From Chlorops oryzae (lineage: Eukaryota > Arthropoda > Insecta > Diptera > Chloropidae), in assembly GCA_020466095.1 (NCBI GenBank), contig CM035808.1:73091188-73155187 (forward strand): a DNA stretch of 64,000 bases, in the 5' to 3' direction. The position numbers and the translations under genes are program-made. Shown piece after piece: positions 22,073 to 32,918 of this stretch. The notes beneath the pieces are model-generated. The model saw only the letters and a program-made list of their open reading frames with translations, did not search any database and had not been told where the DNA came from. Numbering within the stretch: position 1 is the first letter of the stretch; every line of letters begins with the position of its first letter.

Positions 22073-23652
22073 ATTTCGAAAAATTCAAGGCATGGCTCTA
22101 GGTGTAGCTTATTTATGCAACGAACTGACAATTTGCCTGAAGATGCCTGCGGAGACAGAAGAATTTACGAAATGAACAATAGTCGTACTTATTCGTGGAA
22201 GGAAACTCCATTTTCGGACTTCGTAGGAGTAGGAACTGCGTAATTAGACAATCGTAATAATAACAGTAAGTTTGGCGTTATACTGCCTGTGTAAGATGAG
22301 AATACAGACGCGGGAAACATTGCCTAGCGATCGCCGTAAAAGAAGAAATCTCGTAACTAGGCAACAAATGGTAGATATAATGTATGCCAAATTCGAGCTA
22401 CCCACAAATATAAATCCTCAAGGAAACGTAAGATTCGCTAAAGTCCCTTTCGGAACTCAAATTGAAGAATTCCATTGGGAACCCAAATCCGTAAATCCGT
22501 CGAGACGAAATTGTTGGAAAATATTTAAAATGTTCCTAAATTTAATATCATTCTTGAGACCAAATTGTTGAAGAAATAAAAATATATAAAATGTTCCAAA
22601 ATTATATCTTTTTCTTTTCCAAGTGAAATTTCTTTTATATATACATAAAATGTAAGAATATAAAAATAAATAAAGAAATATATAATAAATAAATAAAATC
22701 AAACATACTACCACACACGGGACCAATTTGGAGTAGTACACTCAATTTTTTCCACACGGGATAGTAAAACTGCAAACGGCCGACCTACATCAATATGTAG
22801 GGCAACAAACGCAAATGACTACTATAGGATATGAGAAAGGAATGCAGAAAAGTACGGTACAAGAAGGGCGCAGATCATCCCTATACACAACACATATCAA
22901 ATCGCATTTACACAACAGATACACCTCGCCAGAGAGATCTGCACATCATTTACACACACAAAATGAGATCAAAACGCAAACTCACCCCTTGTGTGATCCC
23001 ACGTAAATGCAAAATGCGAATATTTAAACCGGCACTTTTTATTTAATGAACCACTTGCACTAAAGTTACTCAGAATTTGTATTGGGGAGTTTTCTCACGC
23101 GTTTGTCAATTTATTTTATTTAGTTTTTGTTGTTATTGCGTTTTTCGATTTTTGGCACCACGGCCGCTCCACCCAAGATGCTGTGGAAGCACCGTTGCCA
23201 TCAGCACTCCAGAGCTAGAAAATAGCGATATGCCGAAATTCCGCCAAACAACCAGCGAATACCGGGTCTTAAGTTAAAATTTGTTTTTCGAGTAAAGCGA
23301 AAAATTATTATTTTCCAATTCACAAGTAAAACAAATAAATAAGAATATAAAAATATAATTCGGAATTCGTAAAGTAAGAAAGAGAATCATAATAAATGAA
23401 GTTACATACATACATATACGGAGGTGAATATGTATTTATGTAAAGACAAAAAAAATTTCAAAACTATATGTACATAATACCGTTCGTACACACTAAACAC
23501 AACTTTGTAAACAAGACTCGACAAATCAAGTTAGGAAATTGAAAACGTTTGTAAACACCGACATCAAGTGCGGAATTTTGAAGAGGACTGATCTTTTTGA
23601 CGTATTGTAATTTCGAATGGAATAAAAGAATTGTTCAAACGACAGAAAAATA
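22073..23652. other. no supported gene
   Basis: Mixed sequence with only short ORFs (for example 22272-22571 and 22815-23046) that show no recognisable domain. The part up to about 22760 may be the tail of the env relic or its 3' region. A more GC-rich patch at 23060-23280 stands out but carries no feature I can name. Confidence 0.4.
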
Positions 23653-25125
23653 GGCTTTTCACACATAGTGCTAAATCAAGTGATTAAGCTAAATCATTCA
23701 AAGAAAAATCACAATTGTTCACACGAAGTCGAAGTTATTTAAGTTGATAGCTATCAGCTGACAAATAGAACAAGAAGAAGAACTCTGTGTTCTTGTTTTT
23801 CACAATATGAGCGCCAGTATGGCATTTGAAAAGTGGTCGATTGCTTTTTACAATTTTATGCAATTAAATAAAATGAGGAGCTGATGTGCAGTGATGACAG
23901 CATTTTGAACAACATGGAGATAGCTCTGTTACGCCAAAAAGAAATATTGGTGAAAAACTGTGGTTTTTAAGAAAAAGGCATTACATACTATTGGCAACTA
24001 TTGCTTCGCTGGAAAACCCCAAAAAAATCTCGTTCGTGCTGGTGCAAAGTAAGTATCCAAAATCTTGGAAAACAATTCATTAATGATAATCGTTTCCTAG
24101 TTTCGGACCAAAGCATTTTGGGAAATCGATTGCCAACTCTGCGATGAAATTTTATTTCAACAAAATTTCAGAATGACTCGGGAGTCTTTCAAAACCATAT
24201 GCGTCCTTTTAAAGAATTTGGAATAAAAGACACATTTATGCGGCCATTCTCCTACAAAAGCGAATTGCCATTGCGTTGCATGCGCTATGATCCTTTGCGA
24301 AGTATCGCACAATATCTAACCTTTTCGGAGTGGGAAAATCGACGGTAAGCGGCATTTTGCTTGAGTTTTGCAAGGAAGCGTGGAAGTTTTGGCGAAATCT
24401 CTATATGGATTACTTTCCTCTAACCAAAGAGCAAATTGAACACAATGTCAAAGGATTGGAAATTTTTGGTTTTCCACAGTGTCTTGGAGCAATTGGTAAG
24501 GGGTTCATAGACGACTGTAAAGAGTAACTGTATGTCATTATCTTTCAGATAGGTGCCATATCGAGGTTCAACCATCTTAAGAAGAAGCGGTCGACTTTTA
24601 TGATTATAAGGGATGGTACTCGACCAACCTTCTGGCATTGGTTGATGCTCAATGCAAGTTTAATTATATAAACGTTGGGAGTCCAGGGCGTTCCAACGAC
24701 TCGCAAATATTAGAGGAGTCTTCCTTCAAAGCGCAGCTCGACAGTTGCCCATTACTAGATGAACTGCCGGAAAAAAAGCTAATGGTTAGGGCTTCCAATC
24801 CCGCACCATTTTGTCAATCCCGGAATCAGCGGGACAGAAATGTTCAATCCCGCGGGATCCCGGTATTCGCGGGATCCCGCATATATTGATACAAATTTAT
24901 AATTCTCAAATGACCAAAACATAGAAACTCACTATTTTGAGCACAGGCTTTAAAGCTAAAAACTTTATTAGTTTTTAAACAATTCTTTGAGCTATCAACG
25001 TTTTGCCCTAAAAAGGGCAAATTTTTATTCTGCTTTAAAAGTAAGAAAGATGAATTCTTCAAAGTTAATAAAAAACAATAAAATGTAAAAAGTTGAAATT
25101 ATGCTTTATCATTCGATTGAAAGTA

Positions 25126-25618
25126 CAGTAGAATCTCGCAAAAGTTACCGCTCGAATGAGTTAAACGCTTGGTTAAGTTAATCGAATTTCAGCTCCCACG
25201 TAGCGTTCTAAAATGTTAATTTTTGCGTTAACTTTTCTGAGCGTAATTTTTTTCTTTTCCTTTTTTTTATTAAATCACCCCTATTTTGTGTATTACGTGG
25301 AATAGCGAAAAAAAACCAAATAAGACAACGCATATCATAACGGTAACAGTTTAAAGTGACAAATTCGATCGAAGCGTGCAGCCTTATTGTGAAAGAAGTT
25401 GTTGAAAAAAATTGAGTTAAACTATATCTGTGTAAAACTGATTTAAAATAAAAACTTTAAATAAAATAAGCATGTAATGTTTGCATAAACATATTTTTAT
25501 GCATGTAGTCTCTATTTCATTAATTTTTTCGATTTTGAAAGACATTTGGAAAAGTTAATAATTCGGAAAAGTTGATTACCCCTGGGACAAATCGATTAAC
25601 TTTTGCGAGATTCTACTG
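25126..25618. mobile_element. pogo/Tigger-like MITE nested in hAT
   Basis: A 493-bp non-coding element bounded by CAGTAGAATCTCGCAAAAGT and its reverse complement, flanked by TA on both sides (25124-25125 and 25619-25620). CAGT ends and a TA target duplication fit the Tc1/mariner-pogo group. Subterminal GTTAACTTTT motifs recur inside. It inserted after the hAT element. Confidence 0.88.
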
Positions 25619-26292
25619 TATTTCCGAAGGAAACATAACATATCGAGGGTATCATCTGATAAGCTGCTGCGTATTTTTGAAGCAATATAGCCTGCAGAAG
25701 AAAAAGCCCTCTCGGCTTCTACACTCGTGGGTGGTATGCCTTTCAAACAGTTAAACGTAAACATGAGGTATTCTCCCATGGAACCACCAGATTCATATAG
25801 AGTCATCTCCTTCCGTATAATTGAGTCCAACGAATTAGCTGTGTGGGTAGATGGTGAAGAGCAAACTAAATTTGATGCTGACCTTTTGCTAAAAATAATT
25901 CTCGTAAGTCCTTAGAAGTCACGAATACGCTCAAAGGCAATCCATCTTTTGCAGCCATACGTGAAACTCTTTCTTCCAACGAACAACAATTTTTGACAGG
26001 AAAGTGGTCCGAAATCGTGTCGAAATAAAAGCAGTTGATATTGACTCTTCAGACAAAGTTGATGAACTTGCACTTGATGTCGATGGCGAGCTGTCGGGTT
26101 CCTTTTTACTTCCGCTCTCAATGCCATGTTTTGACTTCAAATTTACATGTAGCCTTTGGTCGATCTAGCCGTGGTTTTGATAATGGACTTACACAATTTA
26201 CATTTGGCATTCAAACTGTCGTCCGATTTGAGAAAATGCTCCCAAACATTTGAAGCATTCGAAAAACTTTTGTAACGGCTTGTATTTGACAT
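25576..26292 (-). pseudogene. hAT transposase remnant (BED finger and hATC end)
   Basis: The minus strand opens with an ATG at 26292-26290 and a BED-type zinc finger start: VWEHFLK, then CKLC, then STKGYM, where a stop falls before the expected histidines. A second piece (25830-25576) is the hAT C-terminal dimerisation domain, recognisable by PPTSVEAERAFSSAG and the SSLSDDTLDMLCFLR stretch. The middle of the enzyme, with the catalytic DDE core, is absent. The final part of this frame reads into the inverted repeat of the pogo-like MITE. Confidence 0.85.
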
Positions 26293-27283
26293 TTTAAACT
26301 TAATACATTGATCAAAATAGCTACGATCAATATTTCACGCTTTTAAATTCAAAACAAAAGAAACACACACACAAAAAATAACATACTTCAAAGCGTTTTT
26401 AAGGCTTTCCATTAATTTTTGTTGTTTGAAATCCCAAATCAATCACAAAGCACTTAAAGCTCAGATAAACCTCATTTGGTTCTGATTAAACTTTACCTCA
26501 CTTAGCTAAGATTTCTTTATGTAATGGGCAGATCAAGGAAATATTGTTCTTAAAATTACTTAAATTTAATTTGTAGTTGAGACAAAATTCTCTCCAATCC
26601 CGCGAATCCCGCGGATCACGAAGCTATAGTCCCGCACAGTGCGGGATCGAAAAATAGCGCGGGATCTCGGTATTTCGGGATCCCGCGATACCGGGATTGG
26701 AAGCCCTACTAATGGTGAAGTGCTAATTATAATTTTGGGTGATTCGGGTTTTCGTTTATCGAAAAGCCTTATGAAGCCGTATCCATTTGAAGTTAATCAA
26801 ATTGAAAGAGAGAGGCACTTTAATTATATGCTTTCTAAATGTAGACGTGTTGTGGAAAATGCCCTTGGACAACTAACAGCTCGATTTCGTCGAATTGGAA
26901 AAGGGATCGATAACAGGCTCGGCATTGCCGATTTAATTATAAGGGCATGCTGTGCATTACATAATTTTTTAAAGGGCAGCAATGAAAAACTTTAGGCGAG
27001 ATGGTTAACTTTGCTGCAATTCACAGAACAAAGTCTTAATTTCCCTGAATCTATTTCAGTGTTGAACGATTCAGAATCGAACGGCTTAAAAACTCGAGAA
27101 GCTATTTCATATTATTTCAGTAAGTATATTTTTATTTCATCTGTTTTCATTTCGTGAATTATCGCAATATTATTTATATTAGATTCTAAAATGAGAAAAT
27201 TAAATTGACTAAAATTAATTAAAAATTCATTCAGACGCCTAACATAACTTAAAATGCAAAATCTCATCACAGTCGCTGTCGCT

Positions 27284-28080
27284 CTAAACTAAAACAAAAA
27301 CAAAAAAAAATTTACGAATGCTTCCTGCATTGCTGCAGTGGAAGCTGTTCAGTTCCTTTATCACATTGTTTCGTGTTTCACCTCGCTTTATCATGGCTTC
27401 TCTGTTTTCTTTTACTTCTCGATTTATTTCTTTTAGGTACTTGTTGCTTTCCATTTCTGCACTCTTTATTTCTTCTAGAATCTCCTTACACATATTGTAC
27501 ATCTTTTCAGATTCTTTCGAAGTGGTGGATGAAGATCTTCCAGAGGATTTTGGAAACTCTGGAGATGATTCTGCGGATGAAGACTACGGCGCTCTTTTGA
27601 TGAAAGTAAAACTCCTCGCATGGGCATGTTGACGAAGAACTTGAGCTCAAATACGGTTCTACAGTGTAAATCAAATGTGAAAAAAAAAATTGTATCACAC
27701 ATGCCACGTTACCAATATTTTCGTGCGTATAAACTCAACAATAAAATCGGAATGCACCCAAAATATTGTGCACTTGCATATATAAGGGCCACTCCGATGG
27801 TAACCCTCCAGAGGTGCCTATGACTGCCTTTTCTTTCCTGCAATAAGGGAAATTAAGCATAAATCTCAGATAATGCGGATATGTGTTTCAAATAACTATC
27901 TTTATCTTAGTTACCTATATTTGGCAGTCAAATTATGAAGCTTTGTTTTGACTTCTTCTCAATTGCAAGGGAAGCCACGCTTTTGCTTTTCGGCAGCCAT
28001 CTCCATATACACAGGGCCATTCTTTCGGGCACCCCGCAGTTGGTCTATTTATTTCTCCCATAGCTAAATTAAGGCATGTT
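27284..28080 (-). pseudogene. Harbinger Myb/SANT-like accessory protein, decayed
   Basis: Harbinger elements encode a Myb/SANT-like DNA-binding protein that helps the transposase reach its ends. On the minus strand about 28070-27930 reads a trihelix-type stretch with LRGARKN, then VYMEMA, then GFPCN and KTKLHNLTAKY, interrupted by a stop. Downstream pieces (27707-27507 and 27502-27284) have a Ser-rich linker and a C-terminal helix with EILEEIKSAEMESNK, usual for the family. The parts lie in different frames, from introns, decay or both. Confidence 0.7.
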
Positions 28081-28363
28081 CGCCATTCTCACACTATTTA
28101 TTTCGTGTTTTAAAATCACGCTCCCTTTTGCGTCCTTCTTTTGCTCCTTCCAAAATTTCTTTTTCTATAAAATTATTTTCAAAATGCTACAGCTTGTTTA
28201 TTCAAACCTATCGATATTTCGATGAAAACGCGGGGTTGCATATCGATTTTGCGCCAGATAGCGTGATTTAGTTTGATATTTTTTGTATGGGTTAATTAGG
28301 TGATTTATCTCTAAATCACGAATGAATGCTAAATCACGTGATTTAGCCTATCTGTGAAAAGCC

Positions 28364-29275
28364 GATAGGATAAGGAAAAGGGGGTCATTAACGGAGCCTG
28401 AAAACTTGAAAAAATTTGAATAAAAAAATAATAAATAAGGAATGGTTATGAAGGAAAAATATATATAAATATGTAAAAAAAACCAGTTGAAAAAAAATTT
28501 GTATAACAAAACAAGGAATGTGAAAAAAAGCAAAGAAAAAATATATTATATTTACAAAAAAATTGTTTCGAAAAAAATTTTTCTACTAAAAACAAGGAAT
28601 GTGAAAAAAGCAAAGAAGAAACGAAAAAAATAAAAAAATGATGAAAAAAAGAGAATTAATGGAAAATGTGATATATGTACAGAGGAAAACCTTAATTTTT
28701 AAGTTCAACTTATGACGGCCGCGAGGAATCCAGCTAGAGAGTGGACACCAGTTTCTTTATCCAGATACCGAGATTCTCCAGCGGGCCACTTTCAAAGAAA
28801 ATGGGCTGGCCTTCTCTGCGTCGTAGGAATTTAGTGTATGTTTTGACGAAGATAACGCCACCGACACCACACCAACGAAAAGCGCCAGGATCCAATGAAT
28901 TAGCGGCGAAAGCTATCTGTGAACTCCCTCCGTACATATTTGTCGGGATCAAGAAGCTTCCAACAGTCCTGGACCGAAATATTTCGTCATCAGCTAATGA
29001 AAGCGATGCCGGTCAAACCAAACGAAAAGCGAGGTCACCGAACGCCAATGTCACCGAATTATAAACAGGTGGCGGCAAGAAATTTGACGCGAATAAGTTA
29101 AAAAAAACAACGTGATGTGGTGCAGACAAGCCCAGCGAATGGTGCAGAAAATTTTCAACTTCGCTACAAGACAAGGCATAGTAATTCCACCACTCAGCGC
29201 TACTCCAACCTCCAGTCCAAGCAACCTACCGATCCGCATGTATGCGCATACATTTAAAAAAAAATGGGGGAGGAA
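28364..29275 (+). other. probable internal 3' region of an LTR element
   Basis: A-rich to about 28690, then 28700-29110 has more balanced composition and open frames on both strands (28741-29064 plus, 28734-28952 minus) without a recognisable domain. It ends in AAAATGGGGGAGGAA, a polypurine tract directly before an LTR start, so it is likely the pol/3' end of a lost LTR element. Confidence 0.4.
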
Positions 29276-29706
29276 TGTTGTGATCATATCACACATGTCG
29301 TGAGCTCAATGTGCTGATCGGAATAAAGAATGCAGCAACAAACAACAACAGCCAAAAACGCCTAAATTGGAGCAGTTGAATGCAAGCTAAATAATGCATT
29401 CAAGCCAGAAAACGAAGAATTGGAACGCAAGTATGAAGCGATTGCGGAAAAGTTGCGAATGACGAAGACGTCAGCAGAGATCGCAGCGAGAAGACAGCAG
29501 CGGGAGAGTCCAGCAGAGTTTGTGTCAGCGAACTTAGTTTTAAGTAATTTAAAGCATAATTCTAAGTTGAAGTTTTACATTTTGAAATTTAAAAAATTTA
29601 GTTGTAATTGAACGACACCAAAAGAACGTTTAAGCAACCGCTTAAATAAAGATCCTTTTCAATTCAAAAGACAATCGTTTTATGTGTACCTTTTTTATTT
29701 GTAACA
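29276..29706 (+). repeat. LTR (431 bp) of an unidentified retrotransposon
   Basis: Begins TGTTGTGATCATATCACAC right after a polypurine tract and ends TTATTTGTAACA, giving TG...CA termini. AATAAAGATCC near 29646 could be its polyadenylation signal. No second copy lies in the window, so the assignment rests on structure. Confidence 0.6.
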
Positions 29707-30142
29707 ACCACAACACCTGGTACTACAATCGCTAAACTCTCTAGAGCGTCGTTACGTGCATGAAGCCAATCTTTCACATCCCAAATCCTAGGATGCAAGG
29801 GCACGCTTCATTTCACAAGTGAAAATGTATATTCGATTTTTGTTCTTCTTTTGGTTTCCATTTTGCGTACTAGCTTTTTTCTGACACATTCGGAAACAAT
29901 TTAAATTTCATCTTTCTTGACCGAACCTGGGTTACCTTATTAATTTAACTGAAAAAAGCGTATGAAACAAATTACTCCCTTTTTTCAAAAGCTGCAGACT
30001 GTCACAAGGAATTTTCTTGCCAAAAATTTCTAACAAACTTCTTGAGTTTTTCTGTATGAAGTTTCTGATGTCTTGCAAAGCTGTGTAAGCCGCTTAAGGC
30101 AAAACATGACTTACAAAAGAGTATTTCTTTGTACGTGGTGGG
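29707..30142. other. no gene seen
   Basis: Short spacer between the LTR and the 3' end of the minus-strand LINE. No feature supported. Confidence 0.5.
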
Positions 30143-31693
30143 TTCGTAGGTAGGTAGGTAGGTAGGTTGCAGTGGCAGCTGTTGCTCACGTAGGCACTGT
30201 ATGTAGGCCCATTGTGATACCACAAGAATGACACAACTTACACCTTGGAATTTAGTGAGGAAGCCAATTAGACCTCCGAATGAACCAAGCGATGTCTCCG
30301 ACTCTGAATTCAGAGAGCCCGGTGAGGCTGATGAAGAAGGAGTACCCTTATGAGGACAATCTACTTCTAGACAGGGCCGGGAATTGCCACATGAGGTGAA
30401 GGATAGATTCTTCCTCCTCCTCTGAGCGGCAGCTTCGGAAAAAATCATTGCATGGAACATCAAGTCTTGGTGCATGTCTGCCGAAAAGGCAGTGACCGGT
30501 GATTATTGAAACCGTTTGGTAAATGGAGATGCTGCTTAGTCCTACTAGTTCCCTGGAACGTCTCTTATTCAAAGACGGCCAGATTTGTCTAGTGACCCTG
30601 CAGGAATCTTCTGCAACCCAGCGTTCGTTCGCCAGGTTGAGATACCTTTGTTCTATAATCAGTTTCACTGTTGCCAGTGGAATCCCTACGTTGGAAAAGG
30701 AGACATCTGAAAGCAATGTACCCATTTTAGCAAGTTAATCCGCCTCGCAATTTTCTTCTACGTCCCTGTGTCCCGGTACCCAGAAGATCGATACCATTGA
30801 ATGTTGCGCTATCTCGTTAAGAGATATCCGGCATTCATGGACAAGCTTGGATGTGGATTCGACCCCATCGAAGGACTTGACAGCCGCCTGGCTGTCAGTG
30901 AAAATGTAAATATTCCTGCCAAATATTTCATTACACATGAGCCACTTGGCGGCACGGTTAATGGCCATGACCTCTGCTTGAAAAACACTCCAGTGATCTA
31001 GCAGGCGAAGGGCTAGCTTAAGGATTAAGCTGCTGGAATAAGTTTGGAGCCGTCGGTATATATTTGAATAGAATTCCGACTGATACTTATGCCTTCGCAC
31101 CACTCCGCCCTGCTCGGTACGCAGGTAGTGTACCTGCATTCAAATCAGAGCGAGGGGGTGCGGTAGTCGACATCAGTCGGGTTTCAGAAGTCCTTCGTAA
31201 GGATTTGAGAGTGCCCAACATCAGTGCTCGTCCAACAACTGATCGCGTTCAGTCGCACAGCTGCGATCTTTGCCTGTTGTTTGATCAGAAGTGATGTTGG
31301 GACCCAACACAGGAGTGTGTATAATGCCTTGGTAGGTGTGGTCTTTAGCGCTCTTGTTATCAATAGAGCGGACTGTCTCCTGACCTTGTCCAGATCTCTC
31401 AGATAGGAAGATTTCTCAGTAACTGGCCACCAAAAAGTTGAGCCATAGAGAAGAATAGGTTGAACTACTGCTTGGTACAGCCACAGTAGAGCGTTGGGGG
31501 TTAGACCCCATTTTGCACCTATTGCTCTTTTACAGCAGTATAGGGCGCATAGTGCTTTTTTCGCTCTCTTAAGTTAAGTTTAGTTATGCTGAGGTTTATC
31601 CCCAAGCCACACTTTCCACTCCAGCGGAAGGTTGTTTTCAGATGTTGAGACATCATGTTTGAGATGACATCTAGATGTTTACCCGAAACGGAT
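30143..31693 (-). pseudogene. LOA-like LINE, 3' part: RT end and RNase H
   Basis: Minus-strand continuation of the LINE whose 5' part is at 41269-43110, cut by the BEL element. Reading from 31693 it starts just after the YADD box. An RNase H domain follows (31139-30735) with AEVMAINRA, TDSQAAVKS and WVPGHRDVEENCEAD, the usual Glu, Asp and Asp positions. The last part (30725-30348) resembles the C-terminal region of I/LOA-type LINEs. The 3' end carries a tetranucleotide tail, (TAGG)n on plus, at about 30147-30170. Frames are broken in several places. RNase H plus the RT type point to LOA or a close clade. Confidence 0.8.
30147..30170 (+). repeat. (TAGG)n tail of the LINE
   Basis: Five GTAG-type units mark the 3' end of the minus-strand LINE; some LINE clades end in short tandem repeats rather than poly-A. 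Confidence 0.75.
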
Positions 31694-32267
31694 TGGCTAC
31701 GCCAGTGTGCCTTCAACGTATTTTTTCTTTCATTTCATTTATTAATTCAGCCTAAGTTGTTGAAAAGAAAATGTATCCTCATGTAAACATTGTTTCCCTT
31801 TGTATGCCCGTGTGAATAGGGCATTTAGTTATTCTTAAGTTTACCCGTGTGAAGAGGGTTTTTAGTTTTTAAGTTGATCTCCTGCAGCGGAGTGGTGTCT
31901 CTCTAGCTTTCGTGACTTCTAGTCGAACATTTTTCTCGCGGATCGCCGTTCAAATAAAATAGTTGATTCTTATTATAAGAAAACGTAAAGAACTTAGTGA
32001 CTTGAAAACAAAAAAAAAACCCATTGAAATTGTAATAGAAAAACACAAAAGAAAAGGAAAAAAGATTCACGATAAAAGACCGTTAATTGAATTTGTATTT
32101 AACTGTAAGAACCTATTGGAATAAAAGTGAGTTCGAATACAAACAAAATTCCGTGATATTGCATTGTTCCGGATAAGTCCAAGGAAGTCTTCTACTTTGT
32201 AAATACTGGATTCAATTTTTTCGTAAAGAGTCTGTTCATCTTCTTCTAAACACGACCAACGTGTCTA
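31694..32267 (+). repeat. BEL 5' LTR
   Basis: Begins TGGCTACGCCAGTGTGCC and ends CCAACGTGTCTA, just before the PBS. It matches the 3' LTR at 40692-41263 nearly base for base. The end is CTA rather than the usual CA. Confidence 0.95.
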
Positions 32268-32281
32268 TGGTCCTTCGAGCC
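32268..32281 (+). other. primer binding site, tRNA-Tyr type
   Basis: TGGTCCTTCGAGCC starts immediately after the LTR. It is complementary to the usual eukaryotic tRNA-Tyr acceptor end. It would prime minus-strand synthesis. Confidence 0.8.
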
Positions 32282-32918
32282 TCTCTTACGCAGCGAAACC
32301 CAGGAAATGACCGCCCGATTGACGCCATATAATCGGTGAGTTAAGCAAAACACGCTAAAACCCTTTTCTATGAAAATTTAAAATAACCTTCAATTCAACA
32401 TCACGTCATCCTATTAACCCTAACCAATTCACACATATCCCAAACTGTACCTGGAAAACCACGCGGATCTGGAAAGATCACCAGACTCAGTGCATTTTAC
32501 TGTTACTCAGATTTTTTCTCTTCCTATTGTTTTCGCTTTGCGACGCTAGTTTACACACAAACACACACACACCCTAGACTCCGATATTTGTTGCAGTCAT
32601 AAGTGAAACATACATATATTTTTATTGAACATTTCTTAACACACAGTGAACGATTTACAGTTCATCCATTCCCTTTTGATCTTTGTTTTCGAGGTTTCAA
32701 GGTTTCGAGGTGCGTATAGCAGTACAACAAACATACGCACATACGCAAACAAAAATTTAAACGCAACGTTTTCCTAAATCGTCTTCGGCGAGGCTTGGTG
32801 GCGTGACATATTTACATACACACGCACGCATGCTGTGGAGTCCAATTGGGAATTCACTCGTCGTTTGAAACAAATAGAAGTAAAACCCCTGTCGGAAATT
32901 TCTTGCTTCGATATCAAC
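32282..32918 (+). other. BEL leader, non-coding
   Basis: Untranslated leader between the PBS and gag with no supported ORF. It has a CA-rich patch near 32560 and would hold packaging signals and any splice donor for the 3' ORF. Confidence 0.6.

Larger units (their letters stand above)
24787..26708 (-). mobile_element. hAT transposon nested in Harbinger
   Basis: Perfect 17-bp terminal inverted repeats TAGGGCTTCCAATCCCG, with an 8-bp target duplication CTAATGGT at 24779-24786 and 26709-26716. Many CCCGCGGGATCCCG-like palindromes fill the first and last 100-130 bp. It carries pieces of a minus-strand hAT transposase and a pogo-like MITE at 25126-25618. At 1,922 bp with the MITE it is too short for a full transposase, so it is a deletion derivative. 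Confidence 0.93.
24171..26993 (+). pseudogene. Harbinger transposase, split by hAT insertion
   Basis: A DDE_Tnp_4-type transposase. An upstream part near 24175 is frameshifted. The ORF from 24330 has GKSTVSGILLEF and runs to the block QCLGAI. A 53-bp intron (24496-24548, GTAAGG...TTTCAG) follows; the exon join makes the GAID block with the first catalytic Asp. In the next exon a TAA lies at about 24577, then DAQCKFNYINVGSPGRSND supplies the second Asp region. The hAT element interrupts at 24787. After its right TSD copy the frame resumes with GDSGF and RRVVENALGQL, which holds the catalytic Glu, and ends near 26993. Stop, frameshift and insertion all disable it. Confidence 0.85.
23653..28363. 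mobile_element. PIF/Harbinger DNA transposon
   Basis: Both ends carry GGCTTTTCACA (23653 inward; reverse complement at 28353-28363), followed by subterminal repeats of the TAAATCACGTGATTTA type. It encodes the two proteins typical of Harbinger: a DDE transposase on the plus strand and a Myb/SANT-like protein on the minus strand. A hAT element at 24787-26708 splits the transposase. Without it and its TSD the element is about 2.8 kb, a usual Harbinger size. The expected 3-bp target duplication is not clear; flanks read ATA on the left and GATA on the right. Confidence 0.85.

Noticed and set aside
28741..29064. 107-codon ORF that might be a host exon
   Set aside because: Open frames on both strands, no domain, and a polypurine tract plus LTR directly downstream suggest retroelement sequence; not enough to call either way.
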